Below are positions 43,241 through 53,979 of a DNA stretch of 64,000 nucleotides, piece by piece. The notes beneath the pieces were generated by a model. It was given only the letters and a program-made list of their open reading frames with translations, was not told the origin of the DNA and did not search any database. The stretch covers positions 18,923,598 to 18,987,597 of the forward strand of contig NC_049988.1 of NCBI RefSeq assembly GCF_000003815.2, read 5' to 3'. The DNA comes from Branchiostoma floridae (taxonomy: Eukaryota > Chordata > Leptocardii > Amphioxiformes > Branchiostomatidae). The position numbers were made by a program, and so were the translations under genes. Every line of letters starts with the position of its first letter. Within the stretch, counting starts at the first letter, position 1.

Positions 43241-46200
43241 TCACGGTGCCCTCATCAGCTCCTTTTCTCTGACAACAGTTGCTAACTGGATAAATCTTGC
43301 CAATTGTCTGGAGATTTGTAATGTCGGGCAGTTTATTATTTCAAGGAACTTGTGTGGGTTTGGGTGTTTGGAATAGTATGATGGAATATACTTTTTTCTT
43401 AGTACATTCAAAAATGGGCATTCTAAAACAAAATGGTACTCGTCTTCTACCAGGTCAAGGGAACACAACTGACACACTCTTTCCCGTTTGTCTGTCTTTG
43501 TGTGTCTACCCTTTTCTATGTTTAGCTGATGCGCTGAGCATCTTATTCGTGCTATCGCTTTTGTTTGTTCGGAGTTATTTAGTACTTTTAAGTAGTTTTC
43601 AGCCGAGAAACCGCTCTTTATCATACAATAGGTAGTAAGACGGCTACTGGTGGAGATTTCGTTTTTCCAAAGTGTAATAGCCTGAATCTCTATTCGTTTC
43701 TTGAAGATTTCAATAAATGCGTTTTTATCACCTATGCTTTGGTTGTACCATGCTTCCCTTAATCCTAAACTGAACAATAAATCACGCACGTTACTAATCC
43801 AATTTCCCCTGCCTACAGCATCTAGTTCATACAACATTGTATAACATTTCTTTGAGTACCTATTGTCATTCATTTCTAGTAATTTCAACCAAAACTTTAT
43901 AATTCTAATTCGTCTCAGGACACTGAGGGGATATCTCCCGAGTTCACCCCTCACTGCCGCATTAGATGTGGACTGCCCGACACCTAGATAAGACTTGCAA
44001 AATTTATTGTGTAGTACTTCCAGTTGATTGGCACTATGGAACCCCCATAGTTCACAGCAATACATCATAATTGGAAGAATAAGAGTGTCGAACATTTTAA
44101 ACAACAAATCTGGAGACAACATGCCAAACTTGGCCGTATTCTTTTTCATTATGAACAAGGCCTTGGACGCCTGTCCAGCTAACGTTTCCTGGGCCCTAAA
44201 CCACCCTCCACTTGAAGATACCGTTATCCCTAGATATTTATACGTATTCACCACTTCTACCCTGCTTCCTGCATAGAACCACTTTTCACTTTTCCGTAAC
44301 TTACCTCCCTTCCTAAAGACCATGACCTTCGTCTTCTCCAAGTTTACTGCTGATTTCCATCTTTCGCAGTAGGAATTAAGGGCATTCAAGACCCGCTGTA
44401 GGCCCACCACAGAGTCAGAGCATAGTGCAAGGTCGTCAGCAAACATTAGGCTTAAAATTTCAGTGTCACCAACCTGGATTCCTCTACATCCATTCTGTTC
44501 CAGATGCTTATCTAAGTCGCTTATATAAAATGCAAATAAAAAGGGGGAAAGAATACATCCCTGTCTTACCCCCCTATGGCAACTGAAGGTCTCACTCAAT
44601 TCTTCTTTGACTCTAACACATGATTTTACATCCTCGTATACTGCTTGAATTATACAGGATATCTTCTTACTTATACCTCCCCGGACTAGCTTAAACCACA
44701 TGTGTGCTCGATGAATACTGTCAAATGCTTTAGAAAAATCGACGAATGCGACGTAGAAGCGTCCTTTTGGTCTTGTAAGGTACTTTTGTGTTAAAGCGTT
44801 TAAGCAGAACAGGTTATCCATTACCCCATAATTCTTCCTAAAACCCATTTGAGATTCAGTAAGCTTCTCTTCTTCCTGCATCCAGTTGTTTATCCGTTTT
44901 TCTAGTACTGACAGGAAAATCTTACCGAAGACTGAAAGTAAAGTTATACTTCTGTAGTTATTCACTTTGTCCTTCAATCCTGATTTGAACAGTGGGTGTA
45001 TGATACCGACAGTCCAATTCTTCGGAAAAACACCTAAGTCAAAACACTTGTTGAATAATGTTTTAAGATAAGGTGATAAAATCGAAATGCTCTCACGAAA
45101 GAATTCTGGTATCAGTTTATCTAAGCCTGGCGATTTTCCCGGTTTTAGATTCCTAACGCAGTGAATGATCTCTTCCTCCGTTATTTCCTTATCCAGATTG
45201 CCATTAGCATAACCCGTGTCGTGTGAAAAACTCTCTAGCGGTTCCGAGAAGTTTATATCTTCCTCATCAGGACTACTTTCTACCCCTCCAGCATAGAGTT
45301 CCTCAAAAAAATTTGCAAATTCCTGGGCACTTATATTACCTATCGTACTTATCCTTTTTCCCCTTACAAGCGTCCAAAATTCTTTAGGGTCCCTGTGTAA
45401 ATTTTTTAATTTTGTTCTAAGCTTCGCTGCGTGGGCTCTACGTTTAGCCTTGACCAAAGCTTTGTACTCCGTCTTAGCTTGTTTAAACATCTTCCAATTC
45501 TGTTCGCTTCGTTCCCGTCTATACTTATGTAGCCTTTTACTCGCTTCATGTTTAGTTCGTTTACAGTCCTTATCAAACCAACATTTCCTGTTGGATACCG
45601 ACTGTTTCCCTGACTTAACTGAGTTAGTAATTTTCATGCTCGCAGCCGCCGTTTCCAAAGTTAGGCTGATTTTTTCGACAGCTAGATCTATTTCGTTTCT
45701 TTCCAAGTCTGATTCTATTTCCCTCAAAAGCGTCTGTACAGTTTGTCCCTGCAGTGTACTTCTAAACTCTTCTGCTCTGTCAAGGTTCCACTTATAACGG
45801 GTTGATGAGATGGTGTCTGAGTCGGGACTGGCTTCTGTCTTGGGTGGAAGACGATTTCCGGTCGGTATTGTAAAAACAAGTGGTAAATGGTCTGACTCTA
45901 TTTTGGTTTCTACCCTAAAATCTGTAATCTTTTCAAGCATAGTATCTTTCGCTAACAGATAGTCTACCACACTTTTTCCCGGACTTCCCTGTGTGGACTG
46001 TGTATGAGTTTGAAAACATGTAAAACTGCCTATATCTTTGTCGGCAAACAGCCGGCCGTTCGCAATCCTCAAATTTGTAGCCCTACATAAATTAATCAAG
46101 TTCAGTCCAAAACTGTTTATATGTGTATCTTGGGACGTCCTCTGGGGCATCGCTGTGTCAGATGGGTAATTTGTTGGGAGAGGGACGAACATATCATCAT

Positions 46201-46834
46201 CATCTTTTTCATCAACATAGTCGTGTAAATTCCCAGTTCGTGCATTGAAATCTCCCATTATCATATAATCACAATCATCTAGTTTCGCAGCGTACTGTGA
46301 CAATTCAGTTTCTACAATTTGGAAAACGTCCTCTATCTCATGAGCGGGTGATCCCGCCGGAGAAACGTACACCGTACCGATCAATAAGCTCACCTCCCAT
46401 TGAAAGAAGTCCTTATCTAATACACACCAAATAATGTTCTTAGATTTGCTGGGAAGGCAAGTAACCCCTTCTTTAATTTCTTCCCTGACATATAAGGCAA
46501 TGCCCCCCGAATTTCTAATGGCTCTTTTACTTTTAATTCTGTTACTCGTATAAACAACAAAACCATCAACTGAGAAGTCGTCATTGTCGTTACCCCATGT
46601 CTCTTGTAGACCTACAATATCACATTCTTTTAGGAAGTTTTCAAAGTCTTCATCATGAAGTTTACTTTTGAGACCATGCACATTCCATGAGGTAACTTTG
46701 ATATTTCTGTCATGATCAAATAAAGTTATAGGTATTGTGTCCTGAGTCTTGTCACTACTAGAAATACAATCTGGTATTACAGTCTCTGAGCTAGTCTCAA
46801 GAGCCGTATCTGTTCCGCGGTTCTGTGTTTCCAC
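43241..46834 (-). CDS. LINE ORF2: endonuclease-reverse transcriptase
   Basis: 1197 residues without interruption. N-terminal apurinic-type endonuclease: SWNVHGLKSKL (about 48), LQETWG (about 77), MGDFNART (about 193), SDHLPLVF (about 314). Reverse transcriptase: QMGFRKNYGVMDNL, motif A FVDFSKAFD (about 696), motif B GVRQGCILSPFLF, motif C LMFADDLAL (about 796), motif D VNLEKTKVMVF. The tail has a Cys/His cluster (CQLCSLDLVEDEYHFVLEC). FADD replaces the common YADD but keeps both aspartates. It nicks target DNA and copies the element RNA by target-primed reverse transcription. It overlaps ORF1 by 58 nt in another frame, implying reinitiation or a frameshift; the annotated start is the first ATG in frame and the true start may be further in. 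Confidence 0.95.
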   Translation of the reverse strand: METQNRGTDTALETSSETVIPDCISSSDKTQDTIPITLFDHDRNIKVTSWNVHGLKSKLHDEDFENFLKECDIVGLQETWGNDNDDFSVDGFVVYTSNRIKSKRAIRNSGGIALYVREEIKEGVTCLPSKSKNIIWCVLDKDFFQWEVSLLIGTVYVSPAGSPAHEIEDVFQIVETELSQYAAKLDDCDYMIMGDFNARTGNLHDYVDEKDDDDMFVPLPTNYPSDTAMPQRTSQDTHINSFGLNLINLCRATNLRIANGRLFADKDIGSFTCFQTHTQSTQGSPGKSVVDYLLAKDTMLEKITDFRVETKIESDHLPLVFTIPTGNRLPPKTEASPDSDTISSTRYKWNLDRAEEFRSTLQGQTVQTLLREIESDLERNEIDLAVEKISLTLETAAASMKITNSVKSGKQSVSNRKCWFDKDCKRTKHEASKRLHKYRRERSEQNWKMFKQAKTEYKALVKAKRRAHAAKLRTKLKNLHRDPKEFWTLVRGKRISTIGNISAQEFANFFEELYAGGVESSPDEEDINFSEPLESFSHDTGYANGNLDKEITEEEIIHCVRNLKPGKSPGLDKLIPEFFRESISILSPYLKTLFNKCFDLGVFPKNWTVGIIHPLFKSGLKDKVNNYRSITLLSVFGKIFLSVLEKRINNWMQEEEKLTESQMGFRKNYGVMDNLFCLNALTQKYLTRPKGRFYVAFVDFSKAFDSIHRAHMWFKLVRGGISKKISCIIQAVYEDVKSCVRVKEELSETFSCHRGVRQGCILSPFLFAFYISDLDKHLEQNGCRGIQVGDTEILSLMFADDLALCSDSVVGLQRVLNALNSYCERWKSAVNLEKTKVMVFRKGGKLRKSEKWFYAGSRVEVVNTYKYLGITVSSSGGWFRAQETLAGQASKALFIMKKNTAKFGMLSPDLLFKMFDTLILPIMMYCCELWGFHSANQLEVLHNKFCKSYLGVGQSTSNAAVRGELGRYPLSVLRRIRIIKFWLKLLEMNDNRYSKKCYTMLYELDAVGRGNWISNVRDLLFSLGLREAWYNQSIGDKNAFIEIFKKRIEIQAITLWKNEISTSSRLTTYCMIKSGFSAENYLKVLNNSEQTKAIARIRCSAHQLNIEKGRHTKTDKRERVCQLCSLDLVEDEYHFVLECPFLNVLRKKYIPSYYSKHPNPHKFLEIINCPTLQISRQLARFIQLATVVREKELMRAP

Positions 46835-48225
46835 CTGCTCGGTGGGATCCCTCGTCCGTGAAAATCCCGAGTTGACGTTGGTGGAATCCTCAAAGCGTCA
46901 GCATATGATGTTCCTATGCGCGTTCTCCCTTGTCGGTCACCTCTCAAATAGGCGATCATGTTCTTTGCGAGGAGAATTGTTCCACTCCTGTTGAGGTGTA
47001 CGCCATCCGAGCTGAGATAGTGCGGACCGATGTTGTTGTTGTCTATGTACTGCCAGCCATTGTTCCTGCATACCTGCGCCACGCCCAGATTGATGCGGCA
47101 TGTCCGTTCGCTATCCCCATTGGCTCTCCCAATTATTCCAGAGAGTGCAATCCTTGCCACACCTGCCTGTTGGAGTGTCGTTGCCAGGTGATGGGTTTTG
47201 TTGATGATTACGTGCTCTGGGTCATTGTTGTTGTTTGTGCCGGCGTGTACGATCACTGTGGAAGGTTTTTCTTCTTGCAAGATTTTACGCGCCGGAGCAA
47301 GCAATTCTTCGATTCGTGCACCGCGATGGGTGAAGCACTTGACATTGTTAAATCTTGACAGTTTATTTCCCTTCAAGTGTTTAATCATAGAGTCGCCTAA
47401 GATGACAACTTTTCCTGGGCCCTTGGCGTTGTAAAATCTAGTTTGCTGTTTTTTCCTGTACATATTGATTTGATGCGCTTGTTTCTGTGCCAGTTCAGCT
47501 AGATCTTGATCGTTTGTGGATCCAGACTCTTCCTGTTCTACTGAGGTCTCCAGAGGGGAGAAGCGATTTGAGGTACTAATTTCTGTACCCATGTTTCTCA
47601 CTAGCATTCTTTGAGTACTTCTTCCCTCTACTGTATGCCAATCAGTAGAAGTGTGTTCTTGTGTCATGTTGCTCTCGTGTGTATAACATGTGTCTGTTTC
47701 TTTCAGGGACTTAACCTCTGCCTGGATCTGTTTAACTGAGCCAGCTAGTCGTTTAACAGTCTCAGAAAGACTTCTGCATGTTGTGCATACGCGATCATTA
47801 ATCTCCACAGGTGTCTCGCATAGAAGACAGTGATCAGTGAAAGACTGCGTTCTCTCTTGTGTTTGTTCTTCAGAAATAGTTTCTGACAGATTTTCTACTT
47901 GCTCCATGTTATCATCATCGACATTACTGGTAACACTGTCTCTTAATTTCCTCAATTTAGTCATTAGTTGTTCATGTTCAACGTCTTCTACCACTTGTTC
48001 GTTTGCCCAGGTTTCTTTTAGTTGAGCCAGCTCGTCGTATTCTTTCTCCATTTGTTTTCGTAATTTTTCGGTCATGTCACCTTTAGCTTTCCTTTGGTCA
48101 TCTGACTCTATCATTCCCCTCCTTCCTAGTTCCAGTCTGAGTTCTGTTATCTTCAACTTGGGTAGAAGAGCCAGGGCCACCTCTCTGCTGTACCCACATA
48201 CATCCACCTGACTCCACATTTCCAT
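46777..48225 (-). CDS. LINE ORF1: zinc-binding and SGNH-esterase-like protein
   Basis: 482 residues. The N-terminus (ALALLPKLKITELRLELGRR) resembles a SAP-type helix pair. A Lys/Glu-rich coiled coil follows, then a CxxC...CxxC cluster (CLLCETPVEINDRVCTTC). The C-terminal half is an SGNH hydrolase fold: block I GDSMIKHLKGN (about 273), block III VIVHAGTNNNN (about 326), block V DGVHLN (about 408). Ser, Gly, Asn, Asp and His of the SGNH set are all present, so the esterase may be active. Esterase-bearing ORF1 proteins are known in CR1/L2-type LINEs; their role in transposition is unclear. Confidence 0.9.
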   Translation of the reverse strand: MEMWSQVDVCGYSREVALALLPKLKITELRLELGRRGMIESDDQRKAKGDMTEKLRKQMEKEYDELAQLKETWANEQVVEDVEHEQLMTKLRKLRDSVTSNVDDDNMEQVENLSETISEEQTQERTQSFTDHCLLCETPVEINDRVCTTCRSLSETVKRLAGSVKQIQAEVKSLKETDTCYTHESNMTQEHTSTDWHTVEGRSTQRMLVRNMGTEISTSNRFSPLETSVEQEESGSTNDQDLAELAQKQAHQINMYRKKQQTRFYNAKGPGKVVILGDSMIKHLKGNKLSRFNNVKCFTHRGARIEELLAPARKILQEEKPSTVIVHAGTNNNNDPEHVIINKTHHLATTLQQAGVARIALSGIIGRANGDSERTCRINLGVAQVCRNNGWQYIDNNNIGPHYLSSDGVHLNRSGTILLAKNMIAYLRGDRQGRTRIGTSYADALRIPPTSTRDFHGRGIPPSRWKHRTAEQIRLLRLAQRL

Positions 48226-49561
48226 AACTACCTCAAAAGTGCTGCGGCTGACGAATAAATTGGAACGGGCTTACCGATATTTTCTTGTACACTACTGCTG
48301 AGTGGATTTCGGCTTGTTGCAGCTTTTAGCTCAAGCTCAGACTCAGGATACGATGCGATGCGATGAGCCGGCGTATTGTTGACAGGAGACGCTAACTCGT
48401 TCAGGCCACTTTCCCGCCAACTGAAACTGAGAGTGGGAGGGCGCCAGCAAACGAGCAAGTATACAAACAGCAATCCTCGTTACTGTTCAATTATCTAAAG
48501 CAGGGCCAAGTGCAGAATAATCTTAGCTCTTATGCTGATTAAAATGGACCGAGACTTACCCGCGAGGGCTCCTTATTAGGAGCCCGTTGCGGTTTTTCCG
48601 CCCGAGGACTGGTTATGGCGTCGATCTGATCTGGTGACGAAGCTTCTTCACAAACAGCTCCAAAGTACTCCAAATTGGTCCAAATTCTTCTACTTTCGAC
48701 TAAAAACAAGGTCTCTGTTGTACTTTCAAAGCTATGTTGCCAACTGTGCCTTGGTATCTCATGTAAAAGTAGATAAAAGACGGTAAAATCGAGAGCTACA
48801 GAATTTGCCTCCAGCGATGTCGGCGCATGCGTACTTTCCATTTGCAAAGGACGATTGCGACCCAACGAAACATGAACCCGAACTTTACAAACATGTATTT
48901 GGTAGACAATATATTGGTTCATAATCCATGTGAATTTCAATTGCAGAGCAAGTTGGGTTCGGAACTTATGATAGTTTAAAGAGCGTCCAAAATGACATAT
49001 TATCAAAATCATGAAAATTGACCCACTTCAACGGACGATTGCGTGGCAACAAAACAAGAACCCAAACTTTGCTAGCATTCATCTAATAGCCCTATAGTAG
49101 GTTAGTATTTAAATTGCAAGCGAAAATATTTTATACTTATGGACTTACTACTTATGTGCTTTGAAGTTGGGCAAAATTTCAAATTTTTTACAACCTGAAA
49201 ACAGTGTATTGTATTCAGGCTGCCCGGGACCTTAGAGTTTACAGGAGATTAAGTTTACTGCTACTTTATACAAGTTTAGGCATTGCTCGGATCAGCATAT
49301 TCTGCTTTTGTTGTTTAGTTAAAGCATTATTCAGTAATAGTGCCCTAAAGTTGGCCAATTTTCATGTTTTGGGCATGCCAAAATCCGGAAAAATGGCCCC
49401 AAAACTTCTTTGGTCCGTTGCCATGGCAACGAGGGGTTCTGAGAAGAAAGAAAGCTATTTTGAGGGGTTGTGTACCAAGTACTATCACTGTGCAAAATAT
49501 GAGCCAAATCTATTTTTTGACCGGTGCCACCATTGTTTGAACCTTACAGACATTCGCTCTT

Positions 49562-49808
49562 AAGGTGCGCTCCCACTGCCCTTGTGTCAAGCTTGCGTCA
49601 CTGCGGGGGTTGAAATATACTCAACGAATTTCAGAGATAGAGAACGAATTTTCTTTCTTTTTGTGTATTTTCTCGTATTCTAAGTCATACTTTTACGTAT
49701 TACGCATTATCTAATTATAAAAAATCGGAGAAAATAACAAAACAGTGACGCAGGGAGCAAACCCCGCAGTGACGCAAGCTTGACACAAGTGCAGTGGGAG
49801 CGCACCTT
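49562..49808. mobile_element. 247-bp MITE with about 48-bp inverted ends
   Basis: Left AAGGTGCGCTCCCACTGCCC and right GGGAGCGCACCTT (reverse ACTGCACTTGTGTCAAGC) are complementary for about 48 bp with one or two mismatches. It abuts the right arm of the inverted-repeat block. Target duplication not clear. Confidence 0.85.
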
Positions 49809-49842
49809 TTGTGATGTTGACATTTGAATGCCCTAGTATTAA

Positions 49843-50227
49843 AGGGGCCCTAAGCAGTTTTTGCCTGTTTTAAGTGGAAATATTTTGGATAATGTAATCT
49901 GTGTGATATTGACATCTACTGCATTATTATGATTATATTTGCACATTTACATCGTTATTTCATACTAGTGGTTAAAAATGGCACAAAAACAAGCCGCGCG
50001 AGGATTCCCTAAATATTATACCCCCAAAAAATTAGGCCCTTATCCAGCCAGTAACCGTTTTCTGTCGACAATGTTCGGCAAGTTCCGGGCGCGTGACGTT
50101 TTTAACCACTCAAAGTATGAAACAACGATGTAAATGTGCAAATATAATGCAGTAGATGTCAATATCACACAGATTACGTTATCCAAAATATTCCACTTAA
50201 AACAGGCAAAAACTGCTTAGGGCTCCT
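49843..50227. mobile_element. 385-bp MITE with TTAA target duplication and long inverted arms
   Basis: TTAA at 49839-49842 and 50228-50231. Arms of about 165 bp begin AGGGGCCCTAAGCAGTTTTT and end AAAAACTGCTTAGGGCTCCT. The paralogue at 41161-41180 has a single TTAA at this point, directly showing the insertion and duplication. Likely piggyBac-like by target site. Confidence 0.93.
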
Positions 50228-50231
50228 TTAA

Positions 50232-51224
50232 TGACGTGTTGTTTTGATTCAAAACTTTTCAGGCCACCTCGTGCCATATTGTCACTGACTGCTTGTTCTT
50301 GTAGCTTAGCTAAATTTAGATAAAGTTTGAAGGATAGGCCAGCCTGGTCAGGTAATTACCACGTATCAAGCACCCACGTACATGGACTTATCATATGCAC
50401 TATCAGTTGGATTGAATGGACTTGTTTTTCACATAAGGCTTGGTTATTGATTAATGAATCATGTGGTGCAAAGAGTATATTTGAAACATACTTAGGCTCC
50501 CACGCTCTACAGGGGGCCAAGAAACTTTTTGCACATTTTTTAGAAAATGTTTTTGTCCGTAGAAGTAACTTGATAACTTAAAGGTTCTTGTCACCACTGT
50601 TTTTCAATAACTACACACTTGTCCTGCACAGGGTTGTCAGTTACGGTACGGCTATAGAGCAGTCGCCCCCGTGCAAAAATCCATTGCATCTGGGTGTTTC
50701 AAACCATCAAAGCCATCCCTTGGACTAAACACATGATTGTACATTACTGACAAGACTGGGTAAAATGTGACAGACAGACGGACTGACGAGTACGGGTAGG
50801 CGTGGTATTTGCAGCCGAAAATTTCGAAAACTTTTGGCTGCAACCTGTGAGAAAATTCTTTCCGCGTTTTTGTAAGTTGCTTCATGTCACAATGCCTATG
50901 TTGGATTACAAGTTTAGTCGTATGTATGAATGGAGTTCACCTACCTTGATTGTGATCTCGTGCGTGTTAGTAAAAATGGACGTCTACGTTTGCAGCGAAG
51001 AAAGAAAGAGTTTTGACTATTTAACAGTCACAGCTTGGCTCCGTCCCACTATATCCGCAGTACTAGTATCAAGTACCAAGTTTATGATTGGTCAAGACAA
51101 TCACGCCAGCTGACGCCGTCCTATGATGGGGCGTTGCGATATCTGTTTTTTTACATATCCGTCGGGGCTTCCCAGTGGTCAGCACTGAATCCAATGTACA
51201 TAATACGTCGATGTAGGTTAGACA
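50232..51224. other. Repeat flank then unrecognised sequence
   Basis: 50232-50400 continues the repeat shared with 41170-41335. After that I see no gene; open frames are short and have no recognisable domains or good splice context. Confidence 0.5.
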
Positions 51225-51314
51225 TCCAGGTAATAAGATACACCAAAAAGTAGTTACTCAAGCAACTGGAACCTTGCTTGAGTAAGTACTTTTTGGTGTA
51301 TCTTATTACCTGGA
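51225..51314. repeat. 90-bp hairpin (41-bp arms, one mismatch)
   Basis: TCCAGGTAATAAGATACACC ... is mirrored by ... GGTGTATCTTATTACCTGGA with an 8-bp loop. A related half-motif (TTCCAAGTAATAAGATACAA) occurs at about 19945 in PMS1 intron 7. Confidence 0.95.
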
Positions 51315-52734
51315 TAAGTACATAAGTTTAGGACATGTTTAGGTCACATCCATTGCACAAGTTGGTTGGGAGTGGTACATATGTAAGGAAAGGCATCTTA
51401 GCCCTCTTTTGTGTGTTTGTCATTACTGGTCCGCATTGCTCAGTATTTTCCATTGTTTGGCCCAGAGGTGGCCCTACCACATTCTTTAAATAAGAGTTTG
51501 TAGAAAGGCAAAAAAAACTAGAAAGGCCGACATTTGCTTAAGAGCAAATACAGCATATTTCAGCCATACCCCTTCCCACGCAACATTGGACTGTTCCAAA
51601 TCACCCCTGCGCAAAAATGGAACATCCTCTTAACAGTACATTATCCCCCAAAGTGGACTGGTATTGTGAATTGATTCCAGGTAAAAACAGAGCTTGCTTC
51701 TATTTTCAGAAAATGACAATAATCACACCTTCCATTCAGAAAATTTTCATCATGACTGAAAATTGTTGAATGACTTCATGTAATGTCATTAACAATTTTC
51801 AGTACGATAACTAGGTGTAAGTTTAAAAAAGTATAAGCTCCTTGTGATGTGGGTACATTTATTATTGCTGTGAACTTTTTTTATTCAAGTAGGGCATACG
51901 ATTTAATAATTATCAAGCAGGTGCAGGTACTGTAGGAGCGTTTGTTTTCTTCAAGCTGTAAAACTGTTAAACTGTTTTACTTTGTATGCAATCAGCCATC
52001 GAGCCTATTCTTATTTTAGTTTGACAACTTCCTGCCAGACCCGGAAGATACGATTGAACTTTGTTTTCGTCTGTCTGGTCAGTCTGTTCATACCCTGGCG
52101 CTGAGAGTGTTTTATTGGGCTGAAACTCTGGCAGTTTAAAGTTACTTACAATTTAAATGTTCAAAGTTTATGTCAAACAACAACAGCACTAGGAAATGTG
52201 GCCACTATAGACAGGTGGTCACTATAGAGAAAATGCTGATCTATTGACTAGGAGCCATACGTTACACATGATTTCAGTACACTGATCATTAATCATATAA
52301 ACATTGCACAGGTAAGCCAATTGTTTAGATGTACAATTAAGTTCAAATAATTCTGAAGAGAAATATTGATGAGAAAATAATCATTCTCGCCACTGTCTAA
52401 CTTATAATTACGTATCAAAACTAAACGCAGATTTTCTAACTAACGCACCTTTCGACGACTTCATCAAAGGACCGCCGGCTATCAATCAAACACGGCTGTT
52501 GATTAGACTTAGAGTTTCATACAGTCATGTGCTGTGTGCCAGTTGACAGCGAACTTCATGCTACGTGATGTTTTACATTGCTTGGACCTTCTTTCCTACA
52601 GCGGTGCTTCTACAAAATATTTAGACTGTAACACTGAGTCCCACATGTTTTATAGAATAGAATTTGACGCAGAACAGCGTTTTTTGCTGGGTATTTTTCT
52701 TGAAACATGTCTGTGGGAATATCAGCGCGGCGGC
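51315..52734. other. Unrecognised sequence with dispersed repeat
   Basis: 51521-51610 (AAGGCCGACATTTGCTTAAG) matches 54809-54900. The rest shows no gene or clear repeat boundary. Confidence 0.5.
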
Positions 52735-53780
52735 GACGTAGGGATATCAGACCGTCAACAAAAGTCGCACGGCGGCTAACGGCGCAGCGAAGATACTAGC
52801 GCTATAAATAAGGATGGCAACCCGTACAATATTTTTGTATACTGTTGAGCTAAGTAAAGTTTGTTGTTTATGAGGTTTTAGTTGTCTTTGAAGCTTTGAC
52901 CCGAAATATTTTAAAGTCAAACTGCTGAAGAGAAGTAAGTGACTGCTACGATTATCGTAGATATGGCCCTAAAAAAAACTGATAAAAGAAGCCTTCTCAA
53001 TAGTCTAAAATGCAAGAGCTTCCGGGGGGGCTTCGCCCACCTGCCCCNNNNNNNNNNNNNNNNNNNNNNNNNNNNNNNNNNNNNNNNNNNNNNNNNNNNN
53101 NNNNNNNNNNNNNNNNNNNNNNNNNNNNNNNNNNNNNNNNNNNNNNNNNNNNNNNNNNNNNNNNNNNNNNNNNNNNNNNNNNNNNNNNNNNNNNNNNNNN
53201 NNNNNNNNNNNNNNNNNNNNNNNNNNNNNNNNNNNNNNNNNNNNNNNNNNNNNNNNNNNNNNNNNNNNNNNNNNNNNNNNNNNNNNNNNNNNNNNNNNNN
53301 NNNNNNNNNNNNNNNNNNNNNNNNNNNNNNNNNNNNNNNNNNTCCCCTAAAAAAAGTGCTGTAATTAAGCCTTTTACAGTACTTTATGCTTTATATTTCA
53401 CTTGTGGATCATTTTACCAACTATCTTATGCCTATCTATACCAAATGTTACTCATACCAGGGTACAGGGGTGCAAAATCTACCGTTATAAGACCGTCAAC
53501 AACAGTCGCACGGAGCTAACAGCGCAGCGAAAATACCATCGCTAGCGTTTCAACTTCGGATAACAAGTTATAAGTACTGTTGAACTCAGTAACGTTAAAG
53601 TTTGTTTTTAGTTGCCTTTGACGGTTTGACCTGAAATAGTGTTACGCTAAACTCCTGAAGAGAAGTTAAGTGACTGCTGCGATTATCATAGATATGCCCC
53701 TAAGAACTGATACAATATAAAGCCTTCTGAATAGTCTAAAATGCGAGAGCCTTAGGCGGGCTTTGCTCCCCCTGGCGGGA
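52735..53780. repeat. Direct duplication on both sides of the assembly gap
   Basis: 52750-53045 and 53490-53775 align throughout (GACCGTCAACAA, AGTCGCACGG, AGAGAAGTAAGTGACTGCT, ATAGTCTAAAATGC), with about 10 percent or more difference. The gap lies between them, suggesting a repeat-caused assembly break. Confidence 0.8.
53048..53342. other. Assembly gap (295 N)
   Basis: Run of N; true length unknown. Frames drawn through it are meaningless. Confidence 1.
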
Positions 53781-53979
53781 ACACTGCTATATACGGGATC
53801 ATGAGGCCCCGCTTATGAATATTAATTAGCCTTTGGCCTCCTCTTCGCTGATTGGCTAGGTCTTTGATTCAATTAACTCTCCGGCTGACGCGCACAGGTG
53901 TGGCTCTGTGCAGGGTCACGGAAGGTCACGTCAGGAGGCCAAAAGAAAACAAATTTCCCCTCAGAAAAGTGCCAAAATT

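Larger units (their letters stand above)
43044..48848 (-). mobile_element. Near-full-length LINE with two open ORFs (CR1/L2-like)
   Basis: About 5.8 kb on the minus strand: 5' UTR (48848-48226), ORF1, ORF2 and about 200 bp of 3' UTR ending AAATAAATAAAGTTCAAAG, with no poly(A). Boundaries are inferred from where the satellite unit is broken: GCCCACTTTAA on one side and GGACGATTGCG on the other, contiguous in intact units (e.g. 42852-42871). Both ORFs are open, so this is a young copy that might still be mobile. Confidence 0.85.
41950..49563. mobile_element. Large inverted-repeat (foldback) block containing a LINE
   Basis: Left arm about 41950-42545 and right arm about 48955-49563 are inverted complements over nearly 600 bp (CTTAAGAGCGAATGTCTGTA at one end, TACAGACATTCGCTCTTAAG at the other; shared CCGGGCAGCCTGAATACAAT). 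Between them are about 170-bp satellite-like units (42718-43040, 48849-49012) containing TAGACAATATATTGGTT and ATCATCAAAATCATGAAAAT. No transposase seen; the LINE is a separate later insertion. Could be a foldback transposon or a palindromic rearrangement. Confidence 0.8.

Noticed and set aside
45450-47434. Plus-strand frames opposite the LINE
   Set aside because: Antisense shadows of the LINE ORFs, without known motifs.
48539-49012. 157-codon minus-strand frame as a separate gene
   Set aside because: It crosses from satellite unit into LINE 5' UTR; no domain.
53010-53519. Frames spanning the run of N
   Set aside because: Frame across unknown sequence is meaningless.
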